NCBI GenBank assembly: GCA_963819685.1
Contig: CAWFXI010000003.1
Span: forward strand, 310,001 to 374,000
Reading direction: 5' to 3'
DNA length: 64,000 nucleotides
Source of the DNA: CAIUGU01 sp963819685
GTDB lineage: Bacteria; Pseudomonadota; Gammaproteobacteria; Steroidobacterales; Steroidobacteraceae
In this document: positions 35,846-44,711 of the stretch, piece by piece
Layout of the letters: every line of letters starts with the position of its first letter
Position numbering within the stretch: position 1 is the first letter of the stretch
Translations under genes and position numbers: made by a program
Notes under the pieces: generated by a model
Seen by the model: the letters and a program-made list of their open reading frames with translations, nothing else
Databases searched by the model: none
Told to the model about the DNA's origin: nothing

Positions 35846-36281
35846 CCACCCAATCGACCACGCACGCGGGCTTCTGCTCGCCTTCGCGCTCGATGGTGAT
35901 CGCCCACGTCGCCTGGACGGCACCGCCTGTGTCCTCCAGCCCGGCAAGCGTGAAACGCCCGCGAATCCTCGAGCCGGTTGGGACCGGTGTCACGAACCGG
36001 ACTCGATTCATGCCGTAGTTGATACCCATGCTCACGCCGGTGAGGGTGATCGAGTTTCGCAGCATCACGCTCACGAGCGACAGGGTCAGGAAGCCATGTG
36101 CGATCGTCGTCTTGAACGGAGAATCGGTCGCGGCGCGAACGGGATCCACATGAATCCACTGGTGATCCCCGATCGCGTCGGCGAACAGGTTGATCCGGTC
36201 CTGCGTCATCTCGAGCCAGTCGCCGACGGCGATTTCCTGACCCACCCGCTCGTTGAGCTGCGCCAGCGCGAGAGTCGTCAT
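35826..36281 (-). CDS. MaoC-like enoyl-CoA hydratase
   Basis: A 151-residue single hot-dog protein. The hydratase-2 motif is FADAIGDHQWIHVDPVRAAT with catalytic D39 and H44, followed by PFKTTIAHGFLTLSLVSVML. It would hydrate a trans-2-enoyl-CoA to the (R)-3-hydroxyacyl-CoA. The start overlaps the FadB-like stop by four bases (ATGA), so the two are translated together. The C-terminal end overlaps the convergent CoA-transferase gene. The length is standard. It may act on a branched or aromatic acyl-CoA side chain in this pathway, an inference from context. Confidence 0.92.
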   Translation of the reverse strand: MTTLALAQLNERVGQEIAVGDWLEMTQDRINLFADAIGDHQWIHVDPVRAATDSPFKTTIAHGFLTLSLVSVMLRNSITLTGVSMGINYGMNRVRFVTPVPTGSRIRGRFTLAGLEDTGGAVQATWAITIEREGEQKPACVVDWVVRYYPG

Positions 36282-38419
36282 GACGTCGTACCGACAGACG
36301 GCGTTTCGTAAAACCCACGACCTTCGTCGGCAAGCTTTTCAAGCAAAGCCGCCGGTTTCCAGTAGTCGCCAAATTGCTTGCGATATTCATTGATACGCTG
36401 CAGCACGATTGGCAGGCCAATCGTATCGGCGTGGAACAGAGGACCGCCGCGATATCGCGGAAAGCCATATCCGTGGACGTAGATCACGTCGATATCGCCG
36501 GGACGAGTCGCGTAACCCTCCTCGAGCACTCGGGCAGCTTCGTTCGCAAGCGCGGTCGTGATGCGCGCGATGATTTCTTCGTCGCTGATCGCGCGCCGCG
36601 TGACCCCGCGCCGGGCCGCCTCTGTTACAGCGAGCTCGTCGATCAGTGGATCTGCAATCGGCGTGCGACTGCCCGGTTGGTATCGATACCAGCCCGCGCC
36701 GGTTTTCTGACCGTAGCGGCCGAGCTCGTACAGCCGGTCCATCACCTCGGACTGCGGCCCGTCCGCGCGCGTCTTGCCGAGCGACTTCAGGTGTTGCCGG
36801 ATGCGGGCGCTGACGTCGATACCGGCAATGTCCTGCATTGCAAAGGGTCCCAGCGGCATTCCGAAGTCGGTGAGCGCCTTGTCGATCTGCGCCACAGTCG
36901 CGCCTTCTTCAAGCAGCAGATGCGCCTCACGCAAGTAGTACCCAAGCAGCCGGTTGCCGACAAAACCGAAGCAGTTGCCGACAACCACGCCGACCTTGCC
37001 CAGCTGCTTCGCGAGCTTGAGCGACGTCGCAATCGTTTCTGTACTGGTGTGCCGGGCGCGAACGATCTCGAGCAGCTTCATCACATGCGCGGGACTGAAG
37101 AAATGATGGCCCAGCACCTTGTCCGGCCGCCCACTGGCCGCGGCAAACTCGTCGATGTCGAGGGTCGACGTGTTTGAGGCGAGAATGCAGTCTTGTTGTG
37201 TGTTGCGACCGAGCTCCGCAAACGTCGTCTTTTTCAGCTCCATGTTCTCGAACACCGCTTCGACGACGACGTCTACCCGGTCGAAGCCGTCATAACTCGT
37301 AGTCGGTGTGATCAGTGCGAGCCTCCTTGTCAGCGCGTCCGGCGTCAACCTGCCCTTCGTCACTGCCGATTCGTAGCTCTGGCGGATCATCGTCATGCCG
37401 CGCTCGAGGGATCGCTGATCCACGTCCTTGAGGATTACCGGAATGCCGGCATTCGCATAAGTCATCGCAATGCCGCTGCCCATTGTCCCTGCCCCGACGA
37501 TGGCAGCTCGCCCGATGTGCTGCGTCGGTGTGTCCCGAGTGATGCCAGGCACCTTCGATACTTCCCGTTCGGCGAAGAACAGGTGCCGCAGTGCCTTCGA
37601 CTCTGTGGAGATCACACACTCCGCAAACAACTCGCGCTCGCGCAGCGACCCTGCGTCGAACGCATGCTCAAGGCCATATTCGATGGCATCGAGCGCGGCG
37701 AACGGTGCGCGCAACCCGTTCGCCGTCCGCGCACAGGCCGTGCGCATGGCCTGTGCCGCCTGGTGCAGGCGCGTCTTGTCGAGAAGCCTGTCGGTCAAGT
37801 CGCGCGTCTTGCGAGTTTCGCCGCGCGCCGCGCGCGCCTTTGCATGACGGATCGCAGTCGCACGCAGGTCGCCAGCGGCGATCTCGTCGACGAGACCGGT
37901 CGCGAGCGCTTCGCTGGCGTCGATCGATTTTCCGTCCGTGCACATGCGCATCGCCAGTTCGGGTCCGCCGAGCCGCGGCAACCGCTGCGTGCCCGCAGCC
38001 CCGGGGATGACGCCAAGCAGCACTTCCGGTTGCCCGATCCTGGCGTCCGGGGCAGCAACGCGATAATGGCAAGCCATTGCCACTTCGTTGCCACCGCCCA
38101 AGGCGTTGCCATGAATTGCCGCGACCAGCGCCTTCGGGCAGTCCTCCAGCCGACGCAGGATCGCGTGCGTGCCCGCCGATCGCTTCATCGAGTCGGCAGC
38201 GGTGCGCAGCGTGTCAAATACCTTGATATCGGCCCCGGCGATGAACGTAGATCCCGCGCCGATCAGCACAATCGCGTCTGCGGAAGGATCGGCAACGGCG
38301 CGCGCGATAGTGTGATCAAGCGCGTCCCAGACGCCCGGACTCAAGGCATTGACGGGGGGGTTATCGATAGTCAGGACCGCGACGCGATCGACGATTTCGT
38401 AGCGGACCAGGTCAGTCAC
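36278..38419 (-). CDS. FadB/FadJ-like bifunctional enoyl-CoA hydratase / 3-hydroxyacyl-CoA dehydrogenase
   Basis: A 713-residue beta-oxidation multienzyme. The hydratase half (about residues 1-195) has TIDNPPVNALSPGVWDAL, HGNALGGGNEVAMACHYRVA and VLLGVIPGAAGTQRLPRLGG with both catalytic acidic positions. The dehydrogenase half starts about residue 305 with RAAIVGAGTMGSGIAMTYAN for NAD binding, HHFFSPAHVMKLLEIVRA with the catalytic His, and GNCFGFVGNRLLGYY. C-terminal tandem helical domains follow (MPLGPFAMQDIAGIDVSARI). It overlaps both neighbours by four bases: the XRE regulator upstream and MaoC downstream. An intact, typical length suggests function. It would process acyl chains or ring-cleavage acyl-CoAs. 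Confidence 0.93.
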   Translation of the reverse strand: MTDLVRYEIVDRVAVLTIDNPPVNALSPGVWDALDHTIARAVADPSADAIVLIGAGSTFIAGADIKVFDTLRTAADSMKRSAGTHAILRRLEDCPKALVAAIHGNALGGGNEVAMACHYRVAAPDARIGQPEVLLGVIPGAAGTQRLPRLGGPELAMRMCTDGKSIDASEALATGLVDEIAAGDLRATAIRHAKARAARGETRKTRDLTDRLLDKTRLHQAAQAMRTACARTANGLRAPFAALDAIEYGLEHAFDAGSLRERELFAECVISTESKALRHLFFAEREVSKVPGITRDTPTQHIGRAAIVGAGTMGSGIAMTYANAGIPVILKDVDQRSLERGMTMIRQSYESAVTKGRLTPDALTRRLALITPTTSYDGFDRVDVVVEAVFENMELKKTTFAELGRNTQQDCILASNTSTLDIDEFAAASGRPDKVLGHHFFSPAHVMKLLEIVRARHTSTETIATSLKLAKQLGKVGVVVGNCFGFVGNRLLGYYLREAHLLLEEGATVAQIDKALTDFGMPLGPFAMQDIAGIDVSARIRQHLKSLGKTRADGPQSEVMDRLYELGRYGQKTGAGWYRYQPGSRTPIADPLIDELAVTEAARRGVTRRAISDEEIIARITTALANEAARVLEEGYATRPGDIDVIYVHGYGFPRYRGGPLFHADTIGLPIVLQRINEYRKQFGDYWKPAALLEKLADEGRGFYETPSVGTTS

Positions 38420-39051
38420 TTGCTGTCGTCTGCCCTTGATCGCGAGGCGAACTCGACGGGGGGCGCCAGGATGAACATGACGCGTGCCTTGCGCGCGCTG
38501 GTGTTGGCAAAACTATGAGGTCGGTCGTACGAAAAGGCGAACGAGTCGCCTGCTGCAACCGTGTAGGGCTTGCCGTCGACTGTCAGCTTGAACTTTCCCT
38601 CCAGGACGAAGCCGAGCAGATCCCCCGGGCCATGCGCCATGGGCTCGTCCGACCTGGCCCCCGGTGCCAACTCTACGATGCTGGCTTCCATGCGGTGCTC
38701 CGGTCTCGCCGGCAGGAGTGGTGTCCATTCCATTCCAGTGGTGTGGTACACGGGATGATGACCTGCCTTGGTGACGAGCGCCTGCGAGGCTTTACGGCTT
38801 TGCAGCAAGGTCGTGACATCCATGCGCAACGCCTGGCAGATCTGATACACCATATTGAAGGACGGCGCCGCCTTCTGGTTTTCGATCTTCGACAGGGCGC
38901 TGGCAGAGCAGCCGACGATTTCCGCCAACTCGTCGAGGGTGAGATGGCGAATCCGGCGCGCTTTCTTCAGGGTGGGGCCGAACGAGTCCTTCACGCCACC
39001 GGGGTACCGCTCGCCGCCCGCCGTGGAAACTTTCTTTGCGGCCTTAGGCAT
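38416..39051 (-). CDS. XRE-type regulator with C-terminal cupin sensor, copy 1
   Basis: A 211-residue one-component regulator. The helix-turn-helix is RIRHLTLDELAEIVGCSASA with LSKIENQKAAPSFNMVYQIC, residues about 27-75. The C-terminal cupin has MAHGPGDLLGFVLEGKFKLT, VAAGDSFAFSYDRPHSFANT. Such proteins bind a small molecule in the cupin. ATG 39051 begins the family-like MPKAAKKVSTAGG; further upstream codons are not conserved. The stop overlaps the FadB start (ATGA), so it is the first gene of a regulator-fadB-maoC operon, and it is divergent from TonB receptor 2. A paralogue of about the same length lies at 43516. Confidence 0.9.
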   Translation of the reverse strand: MPKAAKKVSTAGGERYPGGVKDSFGPTLKKARRIRHLTLDELAEIVGCSASALSKIENQKAAPSFNMVYQICQALRMDVTTLLQSRKASQALVTKAGHHPVYHTTGMEWTPLLPARPEHRMEASIVELAPGARSDEPMAHGPGDLLGFVLEGKFKLTVDGKPYTVAAGDSFAFSYDRPHSFANTSARKARVMFILAPPVEFASRSRADDSK

Positions 39052-39136
39052 GGTCCAACCCACTATCAACAGCAAGGCATATTCGTTCTGGTTTGCGGCG
39101 CCACTACTGCGTGACCGAGCTGCACCGTGTGCCCGT

Positions 39137-39146
39137 GATTCTAGAG
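39137..39146 (-). promoter_or_regulatory. Shared promoter-like element of XRE regulator 1
   Basis: On the minus strand CTCTAGAATC, containing a TAGAAT -10-like box, 86 bases upstream of the start codon. The identical decamer lies 84 bases upstream of the paralogous regulator at 44247-44256. An ATGACA lies 18 bases further upstream here as a possible -35. Confidence 0.4.
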
Positions 39147-39206
39147 CACGTGCACCAGTCATGTCATTCCGGCGCGCCTCTTTGGCAAGCGCATTCATCA
39201 CCTATT

Positions 39207-39228
39207 AATTATTACAAGCGTAGTAATT
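39207..39228. promoter_or_regulatory. Inverted repeat, operator candidate
   Basis: Arms AATTATTAC (39207-39215) and GTAGTAATT (39220-39228) match at eight of nine positions, separated by AAGC. In an AT-rich patch of a GC-rich divergent region, so a plausible XRE regulator binding site. Confidence 0.4.
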
Positions 39229-39373
39229 GCCGACGCAGTTAAAAAAACTTGAATTTGGAGCAGGATTGCGTGAATCTATGCCCGCAACAGTATCCAGGCA
39301 CTCCAGAGTGCAGGCTGCTGACGTTTGATAACCAGCCCCATAGAGGGCTCAAATGCCAAGGGGGATACGCGCA

Positions 39374-41822
39374 ATGAATTTCCAATCTCGAGGTCGGTCT
39401 GCGGCGTTGAGTGCCGCAATCAGTGTCATTCTGGCGTCGCCAGCGTTGGCCGGCGAACCCCCTTCGGGCGGCATCCAGCTCGAAGAAATCGTAGTCACGG
39501 CGCAACGCGCCGAAACGAATCTGCAGCAAACCCCCATCTCGGTTGCTGCCGTCAGCGGCGCGCAACTGGCAGAACAGGGCGCCTCGTCACTGCTTGATCT
39601 CACGTCCTTCATTCCGAACCTGCAGGTGGGCAGCACAACGCTGCAAGGTGCGGGCAACGGTCGTTTTGCTATCCGGGGCATCGGTACGGATGCCGGCTCG
39701 TCAGCCGCAGTCGGCCTGTATGTCGATGAAGTCTTCTATCCCACCGGTGCGGGCAATCTGATGGGTCTGTTCGATGTGGACCGCGTCGAAGTGCTGCGTG
39801 GACCGCAGGGCACCCTGTTCGGCCGCAACACGATCGCAGGTGCGATCCAGTACATCACCGTGAAGCCCGGCAAGGAATTCGGCGGTTATGTCGAGGCGAC
39901 GGGTGGCAACTTCAATCGGACGGATTTCAATGGCGCCCTGAACATCCCGTTGGGTGAAACTCTGGCGGCACGCGTCGCGGTCGGTTACAACTCCCGCGAC
40001 GGCTATGTGCACGACAACTTCAAGAATGTCGACCGGGGCGAAGACGAGCGCAAGGCGGCCCGCGTGGCGCTGCGCTGGACCCCCACCAGCAGCCTGACCC
40101 TGGACCTGAAGGGTGAGTGGCTGGGCAGTGAAAACAATGGCCGCGCCTCCACGATTCATGGGTATGACGGTGCCGTGTTTCCGAACGGCCAGAACGACGG
40201 CGCACAGTTTCCCTTTCTTGGGCGCATTCTTTCCCCCACTCCAAACAACGTGCACCTGTGTCCGGCTATTGGCGGCCCTCCTTCCCCGGGCGGGGCCTGT
40301 TTCGATGCCGAGTCGTCGGGTTATCAGATGGCGGGCCTGGATGCCGAGGAATACTCCGATCTGGACTACACCTCGGGCGCCCTGGTCGTCAATTGGGACT
40401 TGAGCGATGCTGTCGCGATCAAGTCGATCACGGGTTACAGCGAAACGAAAAACAAGGTCGCGCTCGACTACGATACGACGCCGCTCAGCCTGTTCAGCGG
40501 TGTCGGCCCCAAGAACACCACCACGGCGCTTTCGGAGGAGCTGCAGCTTCGCCTGAATCTGGTGAACAACCGCCTGCACTGGACCACCGGGCTGTTTTAT
40601 TACGATCAGGATCTGGAAACACTGACTGCCTTTGCATTCGGCGCCGGCCGTGCCCAATCCTGCCAACGCGACTGGCAGTAAGGCCACGGTGGAATCCAAG
40701 GCAATCTTCACGAGACTGGCCTTTGACTTCACGGATCGCCTGTCAGGCTCCGTGGGATTGCGTTACAGCGAGGAAGACGTCAATTCGCGGACGCTGAGCG
40801 CAGCGGGGGCCCTCGGTCCGCGAATTCAAGGGCAACTTCGATGATACGTCCCCGCAAGCGGGCCTGCAATTCCAGGCCACCGAAGATCAGATGTACTACG
40901 TCAATGCGGCCAAGGGTTTTCGCGCGGGCGGCTTCGGCACGAATCCAGGGTTCGTCGGTGGCGTCAAGACCGTTCGACCCGGAAGAGGCCTGGACCTACG
41001 AAGTGGGTGCGCGCCTGGAGTTCATGGACCGCCGCTTGAGGGTCAACCCGACCGTCTTCTTCACGGATTGGACAGGCATCCAGGTCAATACGCTGATTAC
41101 GGTTCCGGAGCCCGGCGCGACGTGCCCGTCCAGGCGGCCAGAATTGCCCGGGCGTGGCTGCGGTGGCCCAGAACGTGGGTGATGCGGAAATCAAGGGCCT
41201 TGAGATCGAAGCCATTTTCCAGGCGACGGAGCGGTTGACGCTGCAGGCGTCTCTCGGCATGCAGGACAGCAAATACACCGAACTCGACCCGAACCTGGTC
41301 CGTGCACAGGTCTACCCCACTTCTCTTGGAGGGTTCCCTGTCGGCGAGGTTTTTGTGCCGAAGCTGTGCGATGGCAATGGCGATCCGACGCTGGCGCAGT
41401 TGAACCCGACCCGCACCCCAGCCCAGCTGGCTCCGCTGGTTCCGCTGTATGAGTGCAAAGGTGGCAGTGATCTGAGCCGCTCGCCTGAGCTGAAGTTCTC
41501 CGTGGGTGCCCGGTATGCGATTCCGCTTTCAAGCGGCGCGCAGATCGTCACCAGCGCGGACTATGGCTGGACCGACGACCAGCGCAGCCAGGTGTCCAAT
41601 GTCGATCAGACGCTGCTGCCCAGCTACGGGATACTCAATGCCCGCGTGCAGTACAACGCGCCGGACAATCGCTGGAGCCTGGCGGTTTTCGGGACGAACC
41701 TGACCGACGAGTACTACTACCTGGGTAGCGCCGATTTCGCCGGTGGGTATACTCCCGGCACAACAGTGTGGGATGTGGCGCGGCCTGTTGAATACGGCGC
41801 AACGTTGAAGTTCAACTTCTAG
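39374..41822 (+). pseudogene. TonB-dependent receptor, copy 2, with four frame changes
   Basis: ATG 39374 after GGGGGA; signal peptide about residues 1-25 (AAISVILASPALAGE). TonB-box-like QLEEIVVTAQRAETNLQQTP, plug with LFDVDRVEVLRGPQGTLFGR and barrel up to FYYDQDLETLTAF. Then homology moves frame at about 40650, 40820, 40970 and 41140, each by +1, picking up ATVESKAIFTRLAFDFTDRL, EFKGNFDDTSPQAGLQFQAT, FDPEEAWTYEVGARLEFMDR and VAAVAQNVGDAEIKGLEIEA in turn. The last frame ends correctly in EYGATLKFNF at 41822. All pieces are colinear, with nothing missing, so the whole gene is present but unreadable as given. It heads the module with the DUF6152 and cytochrome-WEGD genes and is divergent from XRE regulator 1. 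Confidence 0.85.
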
Positions 41823-41854
41823 TTGAACTTTTGCCGGCCGGGACGATCCTGAGT

Positions 41855-41880
41855 CCTGGCGCCCCGACAGGGGTGCCAGG
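41855..41880. other. Strong hairpin between receptor 2 and DUF6152 copy 3
   Basis: CCTGGCGCCCC (41855-41865), loop GACA, GGGGTGCCAGG (41870-41880): an 11-bp stem with one G-U wobble. There is no T-run after it, so it may be a processing or attenuation hairpin rather than an intrinsic terminator. Confidence 0.55.
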
Positions 41881-41919
41881 ACCCGTCACGGCCCTCACGA
41901 TGATCTGAGGAAGAAATCA

Positions 41920-42360
41920 ATGACGCGTTTTCGAGTTGCCTTTGCTGCGCTGGGCTTCCTCGTTGCCTGCGGGGGCGCTTTGGCACATCACTCCATTGCG
42001 ATGTTCGACGACAGCAATCAGGCTACGCTGACGGGAACGGTCCAGGCCTATTACTGGCGCAACCCGCATTCGATGCTGGTGATTGACGCCGCCACGGTGG
42101 CGGACCCGAAGGGCAAGCTGGAACCGGACAAGGCCGGGGTCTGGTCCGTCGAGTTGCATAGCACGGCGATCATGATGCGGCGCGGCTTCACGAAGGATTA
42201 CTTCAAGCCCGGCGACAAGGTGACCGTGACGGGCGGACGGATGCGCGACGGGTCCAAGATGATCCGTTTGTTCAACGGCAAGAAAGCCGATGGAACGCCG
42301 TTCTACGGCGACGATTTCCGTCCCGAATCGACTGGAAACAACGCAGCTCCTGCCAATTGA
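41920..42360 (+). CDS. DUF6152 family periplasmic protein, copy 3
   Basis: A 146-residue exported protein. Signal peptide ends GGALA; mature start HHSIAMFDDSNQATLTGTVQ (H23). The conserved NPH appears in YYWRNPHSMLVIDAATV. Compared with the other copies it has a longer loop (ATVADPKGKLEPDKAG) and its C-terminal block GGRMRDGSKMIRLFNGKKAD lacks the His of the IHP motif, so only the N-terminal HH and NPH are common to all five. It follows receptor 2 through a hairpin and precedes the cytochrome-WEGD fusion by one base. Probably acts with both. Confidence 0.86.
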   Translation: MTRFRVAFAALGFLVACGGALAHHSIAMFDDSNQATLTGTVQAYYWRNPHSMLVIDAATVADPKGKLEPDKAGVWSVELHSTAIMMRRGFTKDYFKPGDKVTVTGGRMRDGSKMIRLFNGKKADGTPFYGDDFRPESTGNNAAPAN

Positions 42361-42361
42361 G

Positions 42362-43453
42362 ATGACCACGATGAACGCACGGCGAACACTTCGGGCAACA
42401 CTGCCGGCCGCATCCCTGTTTGTCCTCCTGACCTCGGCGTCGTACGCTCAAATTGCACAACTTGGGGGTGGCCAGCCCCCGAATCCCAATCCGCAAAGCA
42501 TGCGCAGGGGTCTCGAGCGCCTGCCTGATGCGCCCGGCAAGCAGGACGTTGCCGAAGTGTGCTCGCGCTGTCACAACCTCGAGCGCATTGCGAAGGAACG
42601 GCGGACTGCCCGGCAATGGCAGGCCATCGTACCAGTGATGGTCGATCGTCTGGAGGCTGCGGTTGCGCCAAGCGAAGCGGATGTGAAGGCCGTTGAGAAG
42701 TATTTGAGCGACCACTGGAGCCGGCCACAGACGGCGGCCGAAGCCGCGGCCGCGGATCCGCTGCGCGAGCCTGACGCGCCACTACCGCTGGCGGAAGCGC
42801 GCGACCTGTCGGGCATCTGGATGACCTCGACCTGGTACACGATGCTCAACATGGGCCCTGCTGAGGGATTACCTCTCAGTCGTGGTTTGCGCAGCGCCGT
42901 GAACCCCCGGAACGATGTCAGAAAAGTGCTGAGTGCGTGGTCGAAGGAAAAATCGAAGGACTGGACGATCTACAATGACCCGTTGACGAAGTGCAATTCG
43001 CCGGGACCGCTGGCCTACAACAGCCCTTACATGTTTGAGTTCCTGCATACCCCGCAGCGCGTGACGCTGATCGCGGAATACTTCCACGAGGTCCGTCGCA
43101 TCTTCCTGGACGGACGGGAACATCCACCCGGCAACCCCGATCCGACAGCAATGGGCCATTCGGTCGGACGATGGGAAGGGGCGACGCTGGTCGTCGATAC
43201 GCGGAATTTCAAGGAGAGTCCCGCATTCCAGGTGCCCTGGAGCGATCAACTGCATCTGATCGAGCGTATTCGCCGCGTCAGGGATGGCAATGTGCTCGAG
43301 ATCGACATCACGATCGAAGACCCGGTAGCGTTTACCGAGCCATTGCATGGCACGTACTACTACAAGAAGGACCCAACACTGGGGTTCGGCGAGTGGAACT
43401 GCGACGGGTTCTTCGATTACGAGTCGCATGCGCCGAAGGAAGCAACCAGGTAA
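42362..43453 (+). CDS. Cytochrome c domain fused to a WEGD-family secreted protein
   Basis: A 363-residue exported protein. Signal peptide about residues 1-29 (AASLFVLLTSASYAQ). The N-terminal c-type heme domain has DVAEVCSRCHNLERIAKERR and RQWQAIVPVMVDRLEAAVAP, then VKAVEKYLSDHW, a pattern seen in quinohemoprotein-linked cytochromes. The WEGD domain follows from about residue 145: LSGIWMTSTWYTML, KCNSPGPLAYNSPYMFEFLH, RRIFLDGREHPPGNPDPTAM, GHSVGRWEGATLVVDT and HLIERIRRVRDGNVLEIDIT. Note EGA in place of EGD. ATG 42362 lies one base after the DUF6152 stop. The fusion ties the WEGD domain to electron transfer, a clue that its partners are redox proteins. Confidence 0.87.
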   Translation: MTTMNARRTLRATLPAASLFVLLTSASYAQIAQLGGGQPPNPNPQSMRRGLERLPDAPGKQDVAEVCSRCHNLERIAKERRTARQWQAIVPVMVDRLEAAVAPSEADVKAVEKYLSDHWSRPQTAAEAAAADPLREPDAPLPLAEARDLSGIWMTSTWYTMLNMGPAEGLPLSRGLRSAVNPRNDVRKVLSAWSKEKSKDWTIYNDPLTKCNSPGPLAYNSPYMFEFLHTPQRVTLIAEYFHEVRRIFLDGREHPPGNPDPTAMGHSVGRWEGATLVVDTRNFKESPAFQVPWSDQLHLIERIRRVRDGNVLEIDITIEDPVAFTEPLHGTYYYKKDPTLGFGEWNCDGFFDYESHAPKEATR

Positions 43454-43515
43454 GTACAACCGGAGCTGGCAGGATGCTTCTCGCCAACTGATCTTCCTGA
43501 CTTCGAGTCATCCAG

Positions 43516-44163
43516 TCATTTGCCTTTGGTGGCCCTCGATCTCAATGCGAGATCGTATTTGAAATCGACGGGTGGAGACATTACAAACAGCACGCGGGTC
43601 TTGCGAGTACCGGGGTTGGCGAAAGCATGGGGCCTGTCGTACGTGAAAGCGAACGAGTCGCCCGATTCCACGTTGTAAGTCTTGCCGTCAACCGCCAACT
43701 TGAGATTGCCCTCCAGGACGACACCGAAAAGCTCGCCCGGTCCATGCGCAATGGGCTTGTCTGACCTGGTGCCCGGCGTCATGCAAAGGACGTAAGACTC
43801 CATGCGATGTTCCGGTCGCGGCGGCAGCAACGACGTAACCTCCAGACCGGTAGTGCGCCACACCGGATGGTTAACTGCCCGGGTGACGAGCGACTTGGTT
43901 GCCGCGCGGCTCTGGAGCAGCGTCGTGACGTCCATGCGAAGCGCCTGGCTGATCCGGCACAACATGCCGAGTGACGGCGCCGCCTTCTGATTTTCGATCT
44001 TTGACAGGGTGCTGGCCGAGCAACCGACGATATCCGCCAGTTCGCCGAGCGCGATCTGCCGAATCCGGCGCGCCTTTTTCAGTGCGGGGCCGAAAGAGTC
44101 TTTGAAGCCCTCGGGCAGGTCTTCCCCGACGGACGTGGAAACCTTCTTGGCTGACTTACGCAT
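43516..44163 (-). CDS. XRE-type regulator with C-terminal cupin sensor, copy 2
   Basis: A 215-residue paralogue of the regulator at 38416. ATG 44163 starts MRKSAKKVSTSVGEDLPEGF; the helix-turn-helix is RIRQIALGELADIVGCSAST with LSKIENQKAAPSLGMLCRIS. The cupin carries IAHGPGELFGVVLEGNLKLA and VESGDSFAFTYDRPHAFANP. The overall order and spacing equal copy 1. It is the only gene on the minus strand here, divergent from TonB receptor 3 and convergent with the cytochrome-WEGD gene. It shares the CTCTAGAATC promoter element with copy 1, suggesting the same type of promoter. It probably senses the substrate of the adjacent module. Confidence 0.9.
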   Translation of the reverse strand: MRKSAKKVSTSVGEDLPEGFKDSFGPALKKARRIRQIALGELADIVGCSASTLSKIENQKAAPSLGMLCRISQALRMDVTTLLQSRAATKSLVTRAVNHPVWRTTGLEVTSLLPPRPEHRMESYVLCMTPGTRSDKPIAHGPGELFGVVLEGNLKLAVDGKTYNVESGDSFAFTYDRPHAFANPGTRKTRVLFVMSPPVDFKYDLALRSRATKGK

Positions 44164-44246
44164 GATCTGATCCCATATCGATGTCGCGGCGTACACACAT
44201 CTTTGCTGCGGCGCCGTAATGGCATCGCGATGCGCCGATTGTCGTC

Positions 44247-44256
44247 GATTCTAGAG
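44247..44256 (-). promoter_or_regulatory. Shared promoter-like element of XRE regulator 2
   Basis: Minus strand CTCTAGAATC, 84 bases before the start codon; identical decamer and almost the same distance as in front of regulator 1 (39137-39146). Confidence 0.4.
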
Positions 44257-44326
44257 TATCTGAGTGCAGGGGGGCAGGCAGGGCTGCCTCGACCGGGAAT
44301 TGCCATACCCGGAAAATTCAATAAAG

Positions 44327-44356
44327 TTGCAAAGAAAGAAAAATATTTGCTATATA
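44327..44356 (+). promoter_or_regulatory. Promoter candidate for the receptor 3 module
   Basis: TTGCAA (44327-44332), an 18-base AT-rich spacer, TATATA (44351-44356). The start codon is 355 bases downstream, implying a long leader. Confidence 0.35.
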
Positions 44357-44711
44357 AGGCCGACAAACCGAATAGTGTCGCGGCGCGCCCAGGCATCAAC
44401 CTTTCCAATCCAATCGACTGTGGCGCAGTCTCGACTGCAAGTAGTTCAACGACCCTTTTCGAAGCAGCTTTTTGTGGTCCGGGGGAGGCACGCAAATTGG
44501 TGAATCAGAAAGCGGAAACCTCGCGGCAGATTGCTGAGTTCATCGCGTTCAAAACACGATCGCGATACGTGGCTGCGGGAATCGTCCGGCTGCACGATAT
44601 CGAAGACATGCTTCAGGAAGCGTCTTGTCTGACAGGCAGAGATCTGCAGAGATTTCTCGCATCGCACATCAACCATGAGTCCGCATTCAGTTCAGCCGGG
44701 AGCACAACGAG

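Larger units (their letters stand above)
39052..39373. other. Divergent regulatory region between XRE regulator 1 and TonB receptor 2
   Basis: About 320 bases. Contains a -10-like CTCTAGAATC for the regulator at 39137-39146 and an AT-rich inverted repeat at 39207-39228. No convincing gene. Confidence 0.6.
44164..44711. other. Divergent region between XRE regulator 2 and TonB receptor 3
   Basis: About 550 bases. It holds the regulator element CTCTAGAATC (minus, 44247-44256) and a plus-strand promoter candidate at 44327-44356. A plus-strand frame from GTG 44501 to a TGA that overlaps the receptor ATG (44712-44715) encodes about 71 residues (NQKAETSRQIAEFIAFKTRS, RYVAAGIVRLHDIEDMLQEA); coding status is doubtful, as it has no recognisable relatives. 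Confidence 0.5.

Noticed and set aside
37193..38518. Plus-strand open frame opposite the fadB-like gene
   Set aside because: Antisense to an intact conserved enzyme, no ribosome site or motif.
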